Source of the DNA: Halisarca cf. caerulea
Lineage: Eukaryota > Porifera > Demospongiae > Chondrillida > Halisarcidae
Assembly: GCA_963170055.1 (NCBI GenBank)
Contig: CAUJGJ010000444.1
Location: forward strand, 6,985,618-7,049,617
Direction of reading: 5' to 3'
Length of the DNA: 64,000 nucleotides
Below are positions 21,153 to 33,767 of this stretch, one piece after another. The first letter of the stretch is position 1; every line of letters starts with the position of its first letter. The notes below the pieces were generated by a model, which had not been told where the DNA came from, did not search any database, and was given only the letters and a program-made list of their open reading frames with translations. The translations under genes were made by a program, and so were the position numbers.

Positions 21153-22890
21153 GCCGCTCCACATGCCAGTAGCAGACGTAACTAGAAGTGCTCCGACTTA
21201 GAGCACATGCATATACCCTGTGCATCCCCGCATGTAGACTCGATATTGCTACACATGCATGGGCACTTCAGAATCAATAGTTATGTACTGACAAGGCCGC
21301 CCGAACCGGTCTGGTTGGTCAGGCCTGGCCACTCCTCATAGTACTCTTCCTCCAGGCCTGCGTACTGTTTACTTGGTGCCTCTGACTGCTGCAGTTTAGT
21401 CTTTTTAGCCACGTCAATCTGTGATATTCTATTGATTCAGAATGAACCCTTTGCATCTGGGTAATACTAATAGCGGCGGCTCTCAGCCTATATTATATCA
21501 GGATGGCGGTGACCACGTGGTGGTGCATGAGGAGTGAGGAAACTGAAGAGTTATTTCTAGAAATGTATACCTTTACATACATAGTCAGCTACGTGGGAGA
21601 GAGAAGCTCGGGAGGTACGAGAAGGCTTGGAGGTTTGAGGATAATGATGCAAAATGATTTTGAGGACTTAGAAGATACCAGCTGCGCGGCAAGGGCACTA
21701 CACAGCTTGAACCCCCATTTGCACTAGTGGCCAGCTGGTGGGGCCAACAGTAGCTGGAGGAGCTCCTTCTCTCAGCCCTGCCAGAGCCGAAGAATCGACT
21801 AGAGCATTGGTTTTCAACCGGCGCTCTAGTTTCTTCCCAACCGGGAACTCTGTGTGTCCGGGGTACTTAACCCTGTAGCAGACTTACGTTATTGTCGCAA
21901 CATGCATGATTCTTGTAATCTCTTTTGACAATAATGTACGTCCCCAATTATCGTTGCAATAACACCTTATACCTCGATCCCTTCTTCGATAGCTGCAGCT
22001 AAGTACAGATTCGTAATACTCCTTTGCGCTATAGCTCACGTAGGTGGCAAACCTTGCCTGCAGGTGACCTACCTACCCCTCCTCACTTTGAAAGAACGAA
22101 TTTATTCGAGCGATATAAGAGACGCTCCGCACATAAATTTTCAGTAGTTTGGCTGGTAAACAAACTCAGCGTATCGTTCCTAGCAATACATGTAAGCCCA
22201 ACCCAGTATAGCTTTTGTACCCCTGTTGCGCATGCGCGCACGGGGTAATAACGAGGTGATTCCCCTAGCCAATGACATCATAGACAAATGGAGGACAGGA
22301 TCTGGGCTACGCCAGACTATGCCTAGAGGCTCCGCTCCGTCAAGGAGCTTGGCGGGGAAGTGCATATGTATGTGCATGTACCCCCAGCCTGGCGCAGCCC
22401 CCATCCACTATCAGCCCCATTTCGAATTCCCGTCACAGTCTAAATGAAGGGGTAACAAATTACTCAAATCGAAAAGAAATGCAATGAAACCTGTCTGAAA
22501 GACCACCTGTCTATACAGACCACAGTTGACTGAAGTCCGTAGACGACCTCAGTCACAATGATGCACCTCTGCATGCGTGTGGACCACTTGTCTACAGAGA
22601 CCACTGTCAGTGGGTTCTTTGAGTACTGACAAAAATCCAATGCAAGTTAGCTCATGGGTAGCACACGTGAGTATAGCTGTTCTCTCAGCCCTGCCCGAGC
22701 TGATGGAAAGCTGCAGTGCCTGTACTCAACCCACAGCCCGCAGCATATAATCAGCCATCTTGGCCTATCGGAACATAATTATAATAATAATAGTAGATAT
22801 ATAATTCAAGTTGGGAACTCTGAGACCTGGGTACTATTCAAACCCTGTATCGGACTACGCTATCCAATTGTCACACACGTATATTACTTG
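21153..22890. other. No supported gene; weak internal repetition
   Basis: The stretches near 21835..21900 and 22800..22865 share GGGAACTCTG, GGGTACT and AACCCTGTA in the same order, suggesting a small dispersed repeat or SINE-like unit. No A/B-box pair, tRNA fold or protein domain was recognised. Confidence 0.45.
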
Positions 22891-22919
22891 ATTTTTGTAC
22901 CAATCTCTCTCTCTTTTAT

Positions 22920-23535
22920 TTCTTGGCTTTAGGTATCATATTCACTGCTGCAATGAATGGCTGCCGTTTCTCCGCACACAGTCGTCTTCCGGAAAGAGAT
23001 TGGGAGGACAAGCACTTGAAGACAGCCTGGGAAAGATGAAGCTTACGTCTGGAAGAGAGAGTACTAAGATGAAGGTCATGGTAAGCAGCAGAAGCAGAGG
23101 AGTGTTTACTTCTACGAAGAACAGTACGGCAAGCAAAGTTAAGCAAGGGCAAAGGGCATTTAGTTTTGCGGGTGCTGCAATATGGAGATCGCTGCCACCC
23201 TCTATCAGAGAGACCAAAGACTTCGGAGACTTCTCGGTCAAGTGTCAAGTATTATTACACTAACTCTTCTATTCTCATGTCCTTGCATGGTTCTGCTAAT
23301 TTCGTATTCATTGCTGTCCCTATAATATTTTGCATGAAATGTGCATGAATGACTTAAATATTTGAGACAATCCAATTGCTTCTGACTCTCTTTGCACATT
23401 TTATTCATTTAACATTAATCTCTCCTTTTTAGATTCTTTCTGTTTTGTACTGTACTACTGTTTCTCTTTTCTTTTGTTTTTCTTTGTTTACTGGGTGCCT
23501 GTAGGAATAGCCAATGGCTAAAGGCTCCCCAGTAT
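22920..23535 (+). pseudogene. LINE ORF2 C-terminus with 3' UTR
   Basis: The frame ending at 23263 finishes with QRAFSFAGAAIWRSLPPSIR and then TKDFGDFSVKCQVLL. This is the conserved tail of many LINE ORF2 proteins (FxxAxxxWNxLPxxIR...F). A T-rich 3' UTR follows. The copy is 5'-truncated, so no RT motifs are present. It differs in sequence from the LINE ends at 3740 and is probably another family. Confidence 0.65.
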
Positions 23536-23539
23536 GAAC

Positions 23540-23747
23540 AAGCGATTCGAGTTTAAAAAACTCGTGGGCTGCCTACAGCCCTGGAAACTCGCATCGCTTG
23601 GAAATCGTCATTATTGACTAAAATAATACTTCTTAGAACTCTTCTGGACGAAAAGACTCTTCGCTGATAAAATCAGAAACAAACAAATGAATTTTACCGA
23701 AATATAGCCAAAAGATTACGTACCGACTTTGCGTCTGCCATGTTGTT

Positions 23748-23806
<59 letters not shown>
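23540..23806. mobile_element. Hairpin element, family AAGCGATTCGAG, copy 1, with (AT)n
   Basis: AAGCGATTCGAGTTT at 23540 is the near-perfect reverse complement of the sequence ending at 23599 (one mismatch). Inside is a second hairpin GGGCTG-CCTA-CAGCCC. About 150 bases further on comes TTTGCGTCTGCCATGTTGTT, then an (AT)n tract to 23806. The same layout recurs at 33768..33985, and a diverged copy lies near 34880..35050. Confidence 0.7.
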
Positions 23807-23809
<3 letters not shown>

Positions 23810-24330
23810 TCGTTCCGGACACTTCCGGTGAAAGTTAAAACAATATAGGGCCTGATACCCTGATCAGAAATGACGCTAAACAAAGGGAGCAGAGTGGAAC
23901 AGAAGAGGAATTTAAAGAAGAAGAACAGCTACTGGAGTCTCTGAGGGGCAGGTTCACGGAAAAGGAGACCCTGAAGCAAGCTTAGCATATGTCTTTCTTT
24001 CTGTATTAGGAGACCACTTTCTTGCAACATTGCAGCCAGTCAGTGATGACTCCATGTGGAATCATTGCACATTTGTTTGGAGAGAAGTTGCCTAAAGCAA
24101 CATCATTTCAAGTGTGGGACAAGGGCATTTTGTGCTTACCCAAGGAGTATGTCAGCAATCCACAAGACATACATATTCCTAGGGGGAAGTCTCGCCTACG
24201 CCTGAATAAGCAAGGACTAGCTGGGAAGATAAGACTAACATCCAACATGAATTAGAAGAATTGCGCCAGCTAATATGCTCTGAAGTCATGAGCAACAAAG
24301 CCAACTTCCCATTCAAGGTACATGTGTAGA
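23807..24330 (+). pseudogene. Unrecognised exon-like fragments
   Basis: One open segment at about 23863..23985 is very acidic (EEEFKEEEQLLESLRGRF). A second follows an acceptor near 24010 (LQPVSDDSMWNHCTFVW) and continues through frame changes to about 24320. They read like exons of a mobile-element gene, but I do not recognise the family. Bases 24330..24950 hold nothing I can support. Confidence 0.3.
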
Positions 24331-24957
24331 AGTGTCGAGCGCGACAGCAAGATGGTCACCGTATCGATCACTTCTATCTGTTGAATTGAATGAATAACCA
24401 CGTGGCTAATAGTTGTGCGCATGCGTGTTTACGTGTGAAAGAGTAAATACAGGAAATAATAATTAGAAGTACGTAATACGGGCATAGAGTGTACACATCA
24501 TGCAACAATGTACAACAAGAACATTACAAGTCCACCACACATGTAGACAACGTTTTCTCAGCTGGTTAACATGTGTACCCAAGTTAATTATCAAAAACTT
24601 TCATTGTCCATTCAGATTCTGCAACTTGATTGGGATCCAGGGCATTATCGGTTGTGAAAACATCAGCAACTTCTCATGGAACAGTAAAGCTGTAGCGACT
24701 TCAGGAGGTAGAAGTTGCATCTGTATTTGAGTAAACAAACAACTGTTACAACCATCATACAAATGACTTAGATTGAGAAAGATTGAATGTATAAATCAAT
24801 AAATGATGAAATTGTACTAGGAAATTGAAGAAGTTAACCCTCTGGTCAGGCTGGATGATAGTCCCAAAGCAATCACTACTGACATTGTACTGTACTATCA
24901 CTACTAACAAAGGAAATGCGGCATCCTCCAGGTACACAGCATTTCTATAAATGACGA

Positions 24958-25610
24958 ACTGAGCAGCAATAACCCAGCAGCCACACCTTCAACTCACCCA
25001 ATCTGCCTTGCATTCACACAGTATTGAACTGGACATTATGACGCTGATATTGCAAAATCAACCAGCAGTTTAAGAGCAACAAAGCCACTTCAGCGATGAA
25101 CAACAAAGGGGAATTAGTAGAACTCGCAAAAACAGTTGAGGGATCAAGGCATGCACCCATTACAGAGTTTGGCATAGTTTTGGCTGTAGCACCCACTGCC
25201 CATGCCACAAAGCTAAACGTGCATGCAATACTCAATGCAAATGCACAAACTGTGCTAATGAATGGGAAAACAGATGTACGTGATACTCCAAAAAGGAAGC
25301 GCATACAAGTACATTTTGCAAATCAGCGCTTCATCCTGAAGGGAAAGGAAGGGCACAAATTCATGTTAGAAATGGGAGAAAATCCAAAGTCGGGTCCTTA
25401 GACTCATGTAGAGTTTATATTAGCAGCTTCCATCCTGAGAGACAGTGGCCACCAGTGAATCAGGTGTTGATATAGATCAGCAGCTGCCACAACAAACGGT
25501 ATTGAAGCAAATGCAGGGGTTCTCAATTTGAAACTATCCATGCCAGAAAGAAGCAGGGAGGAAACTATCAAGATATTCAGACATTGCATACATAAATCAA
25601 CTGAAAATAG
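24958..25610 (+). pseudogene. Second copy of the 1525..2660 element with a CXC-type cysteine cluster
   Basis: The stretch CAGCCACACC, ACCCAATCTGCCTTGCATTC and GATGAACAACAAAG matches 1535..1670 in order, so these are copies of one element. In one frame near 25183..25277 there is a dense cysteine array (HCPCHKAKRACNTQCKC then TNCANEWENRC). This resembles the zinc-binding CXC (tesmin/TSO1-like) motif. Stops interrupt the frame further on. Confidence 0.5.
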
Positions 25611-25673
25611 CAAGGTTTCAAAGCATTATATATGACTATGTTACATAATGTATAATTATTATGATCTGTATAT

Positions 25674-26035
25674 TTTTAGGGGCTGCCTGTGGCAGCCCCT
25701 ATATTAGTTTCATTATGAATTCCGGAAGTGTAATGCTCTATTCATATATATATGCAACAGGAAGTAGGCGAATAAAAATGGCTGCTGAAAGAAAAGACAA
25801 CAAGCAACAGTTTATCTCTGCAACAATGGCAACAGGTTTTTGAAGGTGTTTTATCCTTCAGCTTTGTATTTTTCGCCTTCGTTGCAATTTTGAAGAAAAT
25901 TCGCTGCATTTTGGCAGTTTCAGCCACAGTTTTATCCGTCACCATTGTTGCAGAGATGAGCCGTTATATTCGCAAGTAATTCAGGACAACTGAGGGGCGG
26001 CAGCCCCATGGGTTTATTACCTGAATTACTTATTA
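25674..26035. mobile_element. GGGGCTGCC hairpin MITE, short internal variant
   Basis: The left end TTTTTAGGGGCTGCCTGTGG is followed by CAGCCCCTATATTAG. The right end has GGGGCGGCAGCCCC and then GAATTACTT. The interior has ATCTCTGCAACAATGG and, inverted, CCATTGTTGCAGAGAT. The ORF at 25661..25843 runs across the MITE boundary and is not a gene. Confidence 0.7.
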
Positions 26036-26328
26036 TAATACTTGATCTACGGTGCTCAGTTTGGTTGAAATAATTATAATTATCATTATATTATACAATA
26101 TAAAAGATGATCAATGACATATAAATCATAAAAAACTGAACGCTCTGCCCAGTACAAGACGGACAGGAGATGTGGACTGAATGGGTGTCAGTCTCCGTCC
26201 GTCTCCGTCCGCCCTGAGATCGCACCTGTTAACACCTGATATATTTAATGGATAGGTATTTGGTGAAATTCACTTTAAGTGTTAAGTTGAGATTTAGAGT
26301 TTATTTCGTCGGTGTTTGCTCAGTTGGA

Positions 26329-26745
26329 GATGGTGTACTCGAGTTACATAAAGCAACGAATTCTATATTTTCATTGCTCGGGAAGAAGTTATTCTGACAT
26401 AGTTCGCAAGTTTTTGCTGGAAGGTCACCACGTAACGAAGTCGGGGATATCCTACTTCCTTAAAGTCGCCAAGGAAAGGAACACACCACTGCTCGAAAGC
26501 CATGATCAGGTGCAGCGAGAAATTATCGACGACCAAATGGAAGAGGATGAAGAAACAACGGCACTTGAGCTGCAGCAGCTGCTGAAGAGCAAATTAAACG
26601 ACACTTCGTTGTCATCAATTCTTCAATGGAGATAAGAATTGGGGTGGACCTCGAGGAGTACCCTCTACTGCCAAATGATTCGAGATGCCAACAAACAGAA
26701 AATGTTAAATTGGGCTGAGGAAAATGCGGAGGTAATGGATTTGGT
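26329..26745 (+). pseudogene. Tc1/mariner transposase N-terminal fragment
   Basis: Starts MVYSSYIKQRILYFHCSGRS and matches, block by block, the N-terminus of the fuller Tc1 copy at 61129. After a stop at 26633 the frame resumes with ELGWTSRSTLYCQMIRDANK, the stretch just before the catalytic core. The core itself (WTDE, DND, NPIE) is absent. The copy is truncated, and MITE-like sequence begins about 130 bases later. Confidence 0.7.
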
Positions 26746-26874
26746 GGTTCTGAGACACAATGGTGCGGTTGTGAATTTAGCTGTGGCCATAGGATGTGCT
26801 GAAGGTATTGTGAAGAGTGGGGATAACAACCTGTTCTCATCCAATGGTGGACATATCACTTTAACTAAGCACTG

Positions 26875-27190
26875 GGCAACAGGAAGTAGGTGAATAAAAT
26901 GGCTGCTGGAAGAAAAGAAGAGTTTAAACAAGCAACGATTTATCTCTGCAACAATGGTATCAGGTTTACAAAGGGGTTTTATTCTTTAGCTTTGTATTTT
27001 TCGCCTTCGTTGTAATTTTGAAGGAAATTCGCTACATTTTGGAGAGTTTAAGCTGAAATTCTGCCAAAATGATAAACCCCCTTCGTAAACCTGATACCAT
27101 TGTTGCAGAGAAAACCATTACAACATATTCACAAGTAATTTGGGATGAAGGGCAGTAGCCCCACGGTTTTTTTACCCAAATTACTTGCTT
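26875..27190. mobile_element. MITE with a perfect 26-bp internal inverted repeat
   Basis: CTCTGCAACAATGGTATCAG at 26944 begins a 26-base arm whose exact reverse complement ends at 27110. The right end, AGGGCAGTAGCCCCACGG then AAATTACTTG, is a diverged form of the GGGGCTGCC family end. Related copies lie at 25674..26035 and, partially, at 54997..55120. Confidence 0.75.
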
Positions 27191-28890
27191 TTTTAATCAT
27201 TTACATATGATTTCTATGAATATCGATGTAGCATCCAGGCTGCACCTAGTAAGACCCATTTTTAAAGGACAACAGAATCAGTGATACTATTGTAGTATAT
27301 TTGAAGGTAGGTACGGTGAACCTACACCCAAATGTGGATGTCCAAAATTGTAGACTCCCTGATTCACCGATACCTGTCTGTTGTTGATGACTTGCGAATT
27401 GAACGATAAGAGGAGGACAGTCAGGTGCTAAGCATCAAATTGGCTAAGGAAAGGCCTAGGAAGGACTTAGTCCTTTCCTTAATGAAGAGCACTTTCTATG
27501 CCAGAAGGCAGTCTATCCTGACTGATTCATCTCTTCCGGTATCTACCATGCCGGGCAGATTTGTGGCTTTTTCTTTTCCATATGTGGTGAGCTTTGCACA
27601 GTTTTAAATCTCTACGTATGGCTCATCTACCACTTTGTACCTTGCTTGTAGTTGGAGAAGGAGATCGACCTTATTAATTTTAAGATGCATAGTGAGCATT
27701 TGTTTACAGCTGGAAGCCCTCATTTTTTGCCAGAATTCATCACATTGTTGTATGTGAATATGGCATGAAGTCTAAGGAACTAGCTTCGCGAAAACTGACT
27801 AAAGTGGACCTTCCCGGACATTCATTACTTCCCTATAAATGGCAATACCATTGAAACAGACGTTTCTGGAATACCACTCTTCAGTCAAAAGGCAATAATG
27901 GTAAAGTTCATCCAATGATGCTAGAGAACAGTATGGGCTCTGTTGAATTATCCTATGGCAGAAAAAGGTCTGGGGTTACCAGGGTTATTGCTTACAAGCA
28001 TGCCTTACATGCTTTGAAGGCTGTTTCGTCAATAGAAATTTTAATGCCGAGAAATGTTTCAGCTATGAGAAAGAAAGTTTCTTTGATGAAGACAGTCATG
28101 AAGAAGATTTAAAGGACTAAGTGAAGGAGACATGAATGGGTACCATATAGGAGCTAGAGTAGGAGAGCATAACATTAAAGAAGCCACGACAGAAGCAGAA
28201 TGAGTAGTCGAAATGGGTGAGCTATCTACCAACCCTCGTGAGTATCACGAAAACATTGGACTATGTTGAGTATTGCAGAAGAAATGAAGTAGCCTTCAAG
28301 GCCCTAGATGGTACTCTTCCCAGAAGTAACAAAATTTCTACCAACACACAGAAATACTTGTTCTTTCATCAGCCTTGGCTTTTGCTATGGACGCTGAACG
28401 TCATACCTACCTAAACAGACATACAAAGCCAGAACAAACCTAGATGGAGATATGCACATTGTCAAGCCAACAACAAATGCTCAAGATGTGAAAGTTTTGA
28501 TCAAACTGGTGAAGACAAGAAGTCATCCCAAAATGAGGACTAATGGTGGCTGTACACCTTCCCTTAATAGTGTGACAGATCTTGCAAAGTGGATGCTCAT
28601 GAACAATCCTAACAACTGGAAGGAGAAGTTTGTGCTGAAAGTTAAACACAAGACGAAAAATTCATGTGACATTTATGAAGTAATGGCGGAATTGTCACCT
28701 AAATTCCCATATGATGGCCTGATTAAATTGGCAATGATGATTATATGGCTATTGACATACCTCACAACAACTTATGCATGTTTCACTCCCTAGAGGGAAC
28801 ACTTCCCCTGCTTATCAAGAACTAAGAAAGGATTGATGACTTTTACGAAAACTGTGATTAAAGACTGAAGGACTGCCTAGAAACAAACTG
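27191..28890 (+). pseudogene. Fragments of an unrecognised element gene
   Basis: Several short frames in the same direction look like eroded coding sequence: 27425..27607; 27915..28112, which includes MLENSMGSVELSYGRKRSGV; 28217..28414; and 28452..28793. A piece of this (TTATCCTATGGCAGAAAAAG) recurs near 39440, so the source is repetitive. No domain was recognised. The order relative to the OTU-like piece that follows suggests a single decayed element. Confidence 0.3.
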
Positions 28891-28897
28891 GCCAGGA

Positions 28898-29140
28898 GTG
28901 ATGACTTTTGCTAAAAGAGCAAAGAAGTTGAGAGATGATCCGTCACAGTGGGGTGAACATATGGACTTCATTGCAGCAGCCTGGTACTTCAAAGTCAACT
29001 TCAATATCTTCACGAAGGGAGTGGTCAATGGCAAATATGTTGAAGAAATTTGGGCACTCACAAGTGATGGAAAAAGACTTAGCAGTACAAAGCAAGCAAC
29101 TAGAGTCTACAACCTGGGATATAAGTTATTATATTATTAG
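28898..29140 (+). pseudogene. OTU-like protease C-terminal fragment (tentative)
   Basis: The frame contains QWGEHMDFIAAAWYFKVNFN, which fits the WGxHxxxxAxAxxxxxxI pattern after the helical core of OTU cysteine proteases. The catalytic Cys region is not visible here. OTU-like domains are often found in metazoan DNA transposons, and a separate Cys-containing OTU fragment occurs at 56227. Confidence 0.4.
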
Positions 29141-29289
29141 GGTTAAGACATACACACTGGATATTATGTAGACATAATAGATAAAGATGACAACAGCAAA
29201 CAGCACTAGTGCATGTGACTGGAAGTGTGAGCATACTGTTGAACCAGCAATGGCAGGAAAAACCAAAGACTATTACCTCATTGGATGAT

Positions 29290-31205
29290 TGGATGTTAAC
29301 TCTTTACAGAAAGAATGATGAGTGTGAATGAGAATGTGGATGAGAGGGCGGACGAAGAGTGTTTGGGGGCAAGGGATGAGTGAATGAGGTGTGGATAAGA
29401 GTCCAGGAGCAAAGGATGAGGTGTGAGTGAGGGAAAAAGTAAACATTACAGTGTAGAGAACTGTAGATTCACATGCACGTATGTACCAGGCATTTCAACC
29501 AGCCTCCCCAACACCAGAGATTTCCCCAGGCTGATCAATACCACTGCTGGCAACAGCATTGATCAACAAGCCTCCCTCTGCTCTGGTGTGTGGGGAGGAC
29601 CACAGCTTCGCTCGCTGGACGAGTGTGTGAAGCTGCTGTTAGAGTATGATTCTCCCCTCCCTACCACACCTCCCCTAACCTTAGTCCTGGATATTTCTTT
29701 CTCCCTCCACCAGCTTGCTGTCAGGGCCCCAGGGAAACCTGCAAGTCAACATCCAAGGATGTCTTCTCTGTCATTGCCACTCTGTGTAAAATGGAGAAGA
29801 CATGAAGCTCAAACACTACCAGGGCCTGTAGCAGGGCTGCTCCTGTCGCAAGTGTCAACAGGAGCTGAAATGGTTGGATGCCTCCACAGGCAGCCAGCCA
29901 CAGCCCTGTCGGAAGCATTTTTGAGGTGGTAAGGCCATTTCTAAGCATTACTAATGCACTGGGGGGGGATACAGGTATAAAGTTTGTTTATGATTTTAAG
30001 CAAGCTGGTATCTCATAGAGAACTGCTTATAACAGCTAAATAAAGTGGTATATCTGGAGTATTTCTGTAGACAATGGACTTATAATATTATTATGTGGTT
30101 GCCATATGATGCTTCATGACGTCACAGTAAAATGGCGAAAATCGGCAGGAAGATTGTTTGCCATTTTCGAAGGTTAGAAACTGGAATTTGGAAAATCGAA
30201 CTAAGTATTTTCTTTTATAATATGGTTTAAATAGCAAATTAACTTTGTTTTGTTCAAAAAGTGGTACGGCCAGAACCGTACCAGCCGTACTAGCTCCTAC
30301 GGCCTTGCATATGTAGCTGCTGCCATGGCCCTGACAGTGAGCAACTTGACGAATTTAACCCCCACCTTCTTTCTTAGACAGGTATATAAACTTTATGAAG
30401 TCTTTTTCCCTTTCGAACAAATATTTTTTTTGAAATCCCAACAGTCCTCTGCATGTATCAAGCAAGCTCAGCCTTGTCTGACATCACTCACCATCCCACA
30501 AACCCAAACACTACCCAATCCCCTGAGGCTCCTCCAGGGGAGTACTCTTCCCATTGTCTGTGGAGGCAATCCACTATGTGGATGGTGATGGGGGCAACCT
30601 TCTTGCTGAGGCAGTGTCAGGGCTGCTGGAGTATCTCGGCCCCATTTCCAACATTGAGATACTCCAGCTTGTCAGCACCTGGTTGGCTTTCGTGGGAAGT
30701 CGCGTGACACTATTGAGCTGACACACATATTTACATGTGGACCATCCTAAGATGTGCCAGGTACAACATTGCCACCAGATTGGCCTTTGACGTGGTATCT
30801 GAACTCCTTCAGGTTTTTGACCATCAAGGATACTCTCCTGCTCCATTCCTTGAAAGCCAAGAAGTTCAGTATCACAGGTACATTACATTACATACAAACA
30901 GGAGTGCTATTCTCAAAGCAGTGCAGGATCTGAAATCTGCTCTGAGCCGTACAAATGTACCAAGAGGAACCGGGTATTACCTCTGTGAAAATGATGTGTA
31001 TGTCTGCTGGCATGACAGCAGCTGTGTGTGTGTCAATGTCCAATGGGCACCCAGGACACAGTCATGGGACAGCCAGAAGGGCTGGACTCTAGAGATACAA
31101 CTGGGGCGTACCAAAGTAGAGAAGTTCTTGACTTTATACTGAATTTTACAGAAAATCACTATGGTATACACAATAACCTTACGTTTGGCCCTCCAAAGAC
31201 CTGAC
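29290..31205 (+). repeat. Low-copy dispersed repeat, copy 2, with an insertion
   Basis: Aligns with 5395..7022 over its length. It preserves frames better at its 5' end (29423..29932 open) and 3' end (30735..31142 open). Compared with copy 1 it has an extra block of about 370 to 390 bases at roughly 29911..30303, inserted within the Cys-rich exon. The insert ends in the repeated TACGG/CCGTAC motifs of a likely small element. No family was recognised. Confidence 0.6.
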
Positions 31206-31241
31206 AAATAGTTTACAAGTTGTAATAATGGGCACTTTTAT

Positions 31242-33440
31242 ATGCAGATGTATAACCATGCACCTCTGAAACAGAGAATCGTAACAAGCCAGAGACCTCA
31301 GACAGCTTTTCATGCCGCCTACAATGGTCCACTTCGAGATCCAGCATACAAGCAGTGGGGTCCAGACAACCTGATGAATGCAATAGAAGCGGTTGAACGA
31401 GGGCAGTCTTTGCAATCATCTGCTATAATGTATGGAATACCACATTTCACACTGTCAGATCACATGCGATGAGAACAACCAGTAGGAAGGTCAGGAGGTG
31501 CATACCTTACACTGGATGAAGAAACGGAATTGGTTAAGTTTTTGGTTCAAATGGCTGCAATTGGATATCCCCACACCAGAAAAGGATGTACTAGCAACGG
31601 TTCAAAATATCCTGGACAGTAAGGGAAGCAACAACACTGTGTCCAGAGGGTGGTTGGATAGATTCCAGAAACAACACCCAGAGCTAAGCGTAAAGGTCGC
31701 AGTACCTCTGTCTAAGGCTAGAGCTTTTGCTACTGATCCAGAAACACTTCAGAAGTATATTGGAATGCTTGAAGCATGTATGAATGAGAACGACATTGAT
31801 GGCTCCAACCAAATCTTTAATTGCGATGAAACTGGGTGCCCCTCAACCCTCCTTCAGAGAAAGTCTTTGCACCCAAGGGGTCAAAGCACACAAGTCACAT
31901 CACGGGAGCAGACCAGGCTCAAATTGCTGTACTGGCATGCACATGTGCTAGTGGAACAGCACTACCACCAATCATCATATTTGATCGTAAGTCGCTAAAT
32001 CCAGCCTGCACAAGGGGTTAAGTACCTGGAACACTATATGGCTTATCCGACAAAGGATGGATGAACCAGGAGCTGTTCCACAGTTGGTTTACAGCCCATT
32101 TCCTGCAGTACGCACCATCAAAGTGTCCCCTACTCCTCTTGTTGGATGGTCATGCTTCACATTACTGCCCTAAAACCATCCAAATTGCTGCCGAAAAACA
32201 AGTCATCTTATTTGCAGTACCACCAAACACCACACATCTAACCCAGCCTCTTGACAGGACATGTTTTAGCCCTCTGAAAACAGAATGGAAACAGGAATGT
32301 CACAAGTTTCGTACCAACAATCCAGGGAAAGTCGTCAACCGGCTGGAGTTCAACAGTATTTTCGCAAGGGCATGGTTTCAAACTATGAAGATGGAGAATA
32401 TCATCGCTGGATTCAGGGTCTCAGGTATCTACCCACTTAACCTGGATATACTCAAGAGTCTACACATCCAACAGGTGGAAAAGCCAGCTTCACCAAAGCT
32501 GGCATACATCCCGTTCCCAATTCCAAAGCAATCTATATCGGCTGCCCATGTTACACACCAACAGCACAAAGTACATGCGGTGACCGAGACTGTACCAAAT
32601 TCACAGGTACAGTTCGGTACCGTACAGCCACTGCAGTTTTTACCCTGCCCCTCACCATTACTGCAAGAAAGAAATTACCATCTGCAGGGACAGTTCTAAC
32701 GAGTAAACAGAGCATGAAGATTCTCAAGGAGAAAGAGAAGAAAAAAGCTGAAAAGGAAGAGAAACGTGTACAAAGGCGGAAAAAGATAGAGTAGAAGCTG
32801 CAAAGCAATTCACAAGGTAAGCAGTGCCAGGTACTATACTACGAAGATGTGTAATATTTGCATATACATGTAGCTACACCATGCATACTTAATTGCATGG
32901 AATAATAATTTTAGTATATAACTGTATATTATATAGACATCTAAAGTTGACTTTGAGTCAGCAAGTACTTGCTAAAGTAGTCATTGTATATACTTACGAT
33001 GTATTTTACTAAACTTATTAATCAGATTTTAAAACTATAACTCTAAAAGTACGACTTTACTATACTAACACATTGCAGGAACTGCATCCATGAGCAGAAT
33101 GGGAAAAGAAAAAGCTTCTGAATCAAGGCAATCGATTCAGAGGACCACATAAAACTAAGAAGCCCACATCGACTCAGAAAGCCACATTGACTCAGAAGGC
33201 CATATTAACTCAGAAATCCCCATCAAAGAAGGAAACAAAGCAACAAATGCCTAAAGAGACTGCAGAATGTGAGCATGGCATTTGTGTTTAGATATATGAC
33301 ACATAATAGTCTACATGTTACTCTTTAAACCCACGTATGTAGGTACAATTGTGAAATGTGACTCTGAGTGCCCACCCATAATTGATGTTGATGGGGTTGA
33401 GCAAATCACATGCACAGAGAAGGAAGCCAAAAAGATTAGC
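31242..33440 (+). pseudogene. Tigger/pogo-like (CENP-B/DDE_1) transposase with frameshifts
   Basis: The order of domains is right for this family: an N-terminal HTH (PDNLMNAIEAVERGQSLQ); a CENP-B-type HTH with RGWLDRFQKQHPELSV; the DDE_1 core with IFNCDETG; a shifted frame ASGTALPPIIIFD; then LLLLDGHASHY and TTHLTQPLD; and the C-terminal GFRVSGIYPLN. The frames 31242..31472, 31498..31998, 31836..32021 and 32061..32699 must be joined by several shifts, so this copy is dead. Basic downstream pieces (about 33079..33255 and 33345..33440) may be its last exons or unrelated. Confidence 0.75.
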
Positions 33441-33767
33441 ACAAGTGAGGGTAACAAGACTGTTGCATAACTGTTATGTACTTACATATTCCATTACGAG
33501 TGTATTTTCACTTAAGATCAAGGTCACGAGCAATATGACCCGGATACACCACACAGTTGAAAGTAACTTCATGCGTTCTATCCAAGAAATTGATGATTAT
33601 ATATATGATTTCATATATACTTGGCATATATATATAATGATTTCATATACGTATATTATAGGATACATTTCTTTTCTATTGTGTAGGACAAGCCGATGAC
33701 AACGATGGCTCATGGTGAATAAGAAATCTAAATTTAAGCATGACAGCCAAACACCGCCTGGTAAAAC

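Noticed and set aside
21835..22865. Possible tRNA-derived SINE pair
   Set aside because: The two stretches share short words, but I could not find A and B boxes at proper spacing or a cloverleaf.
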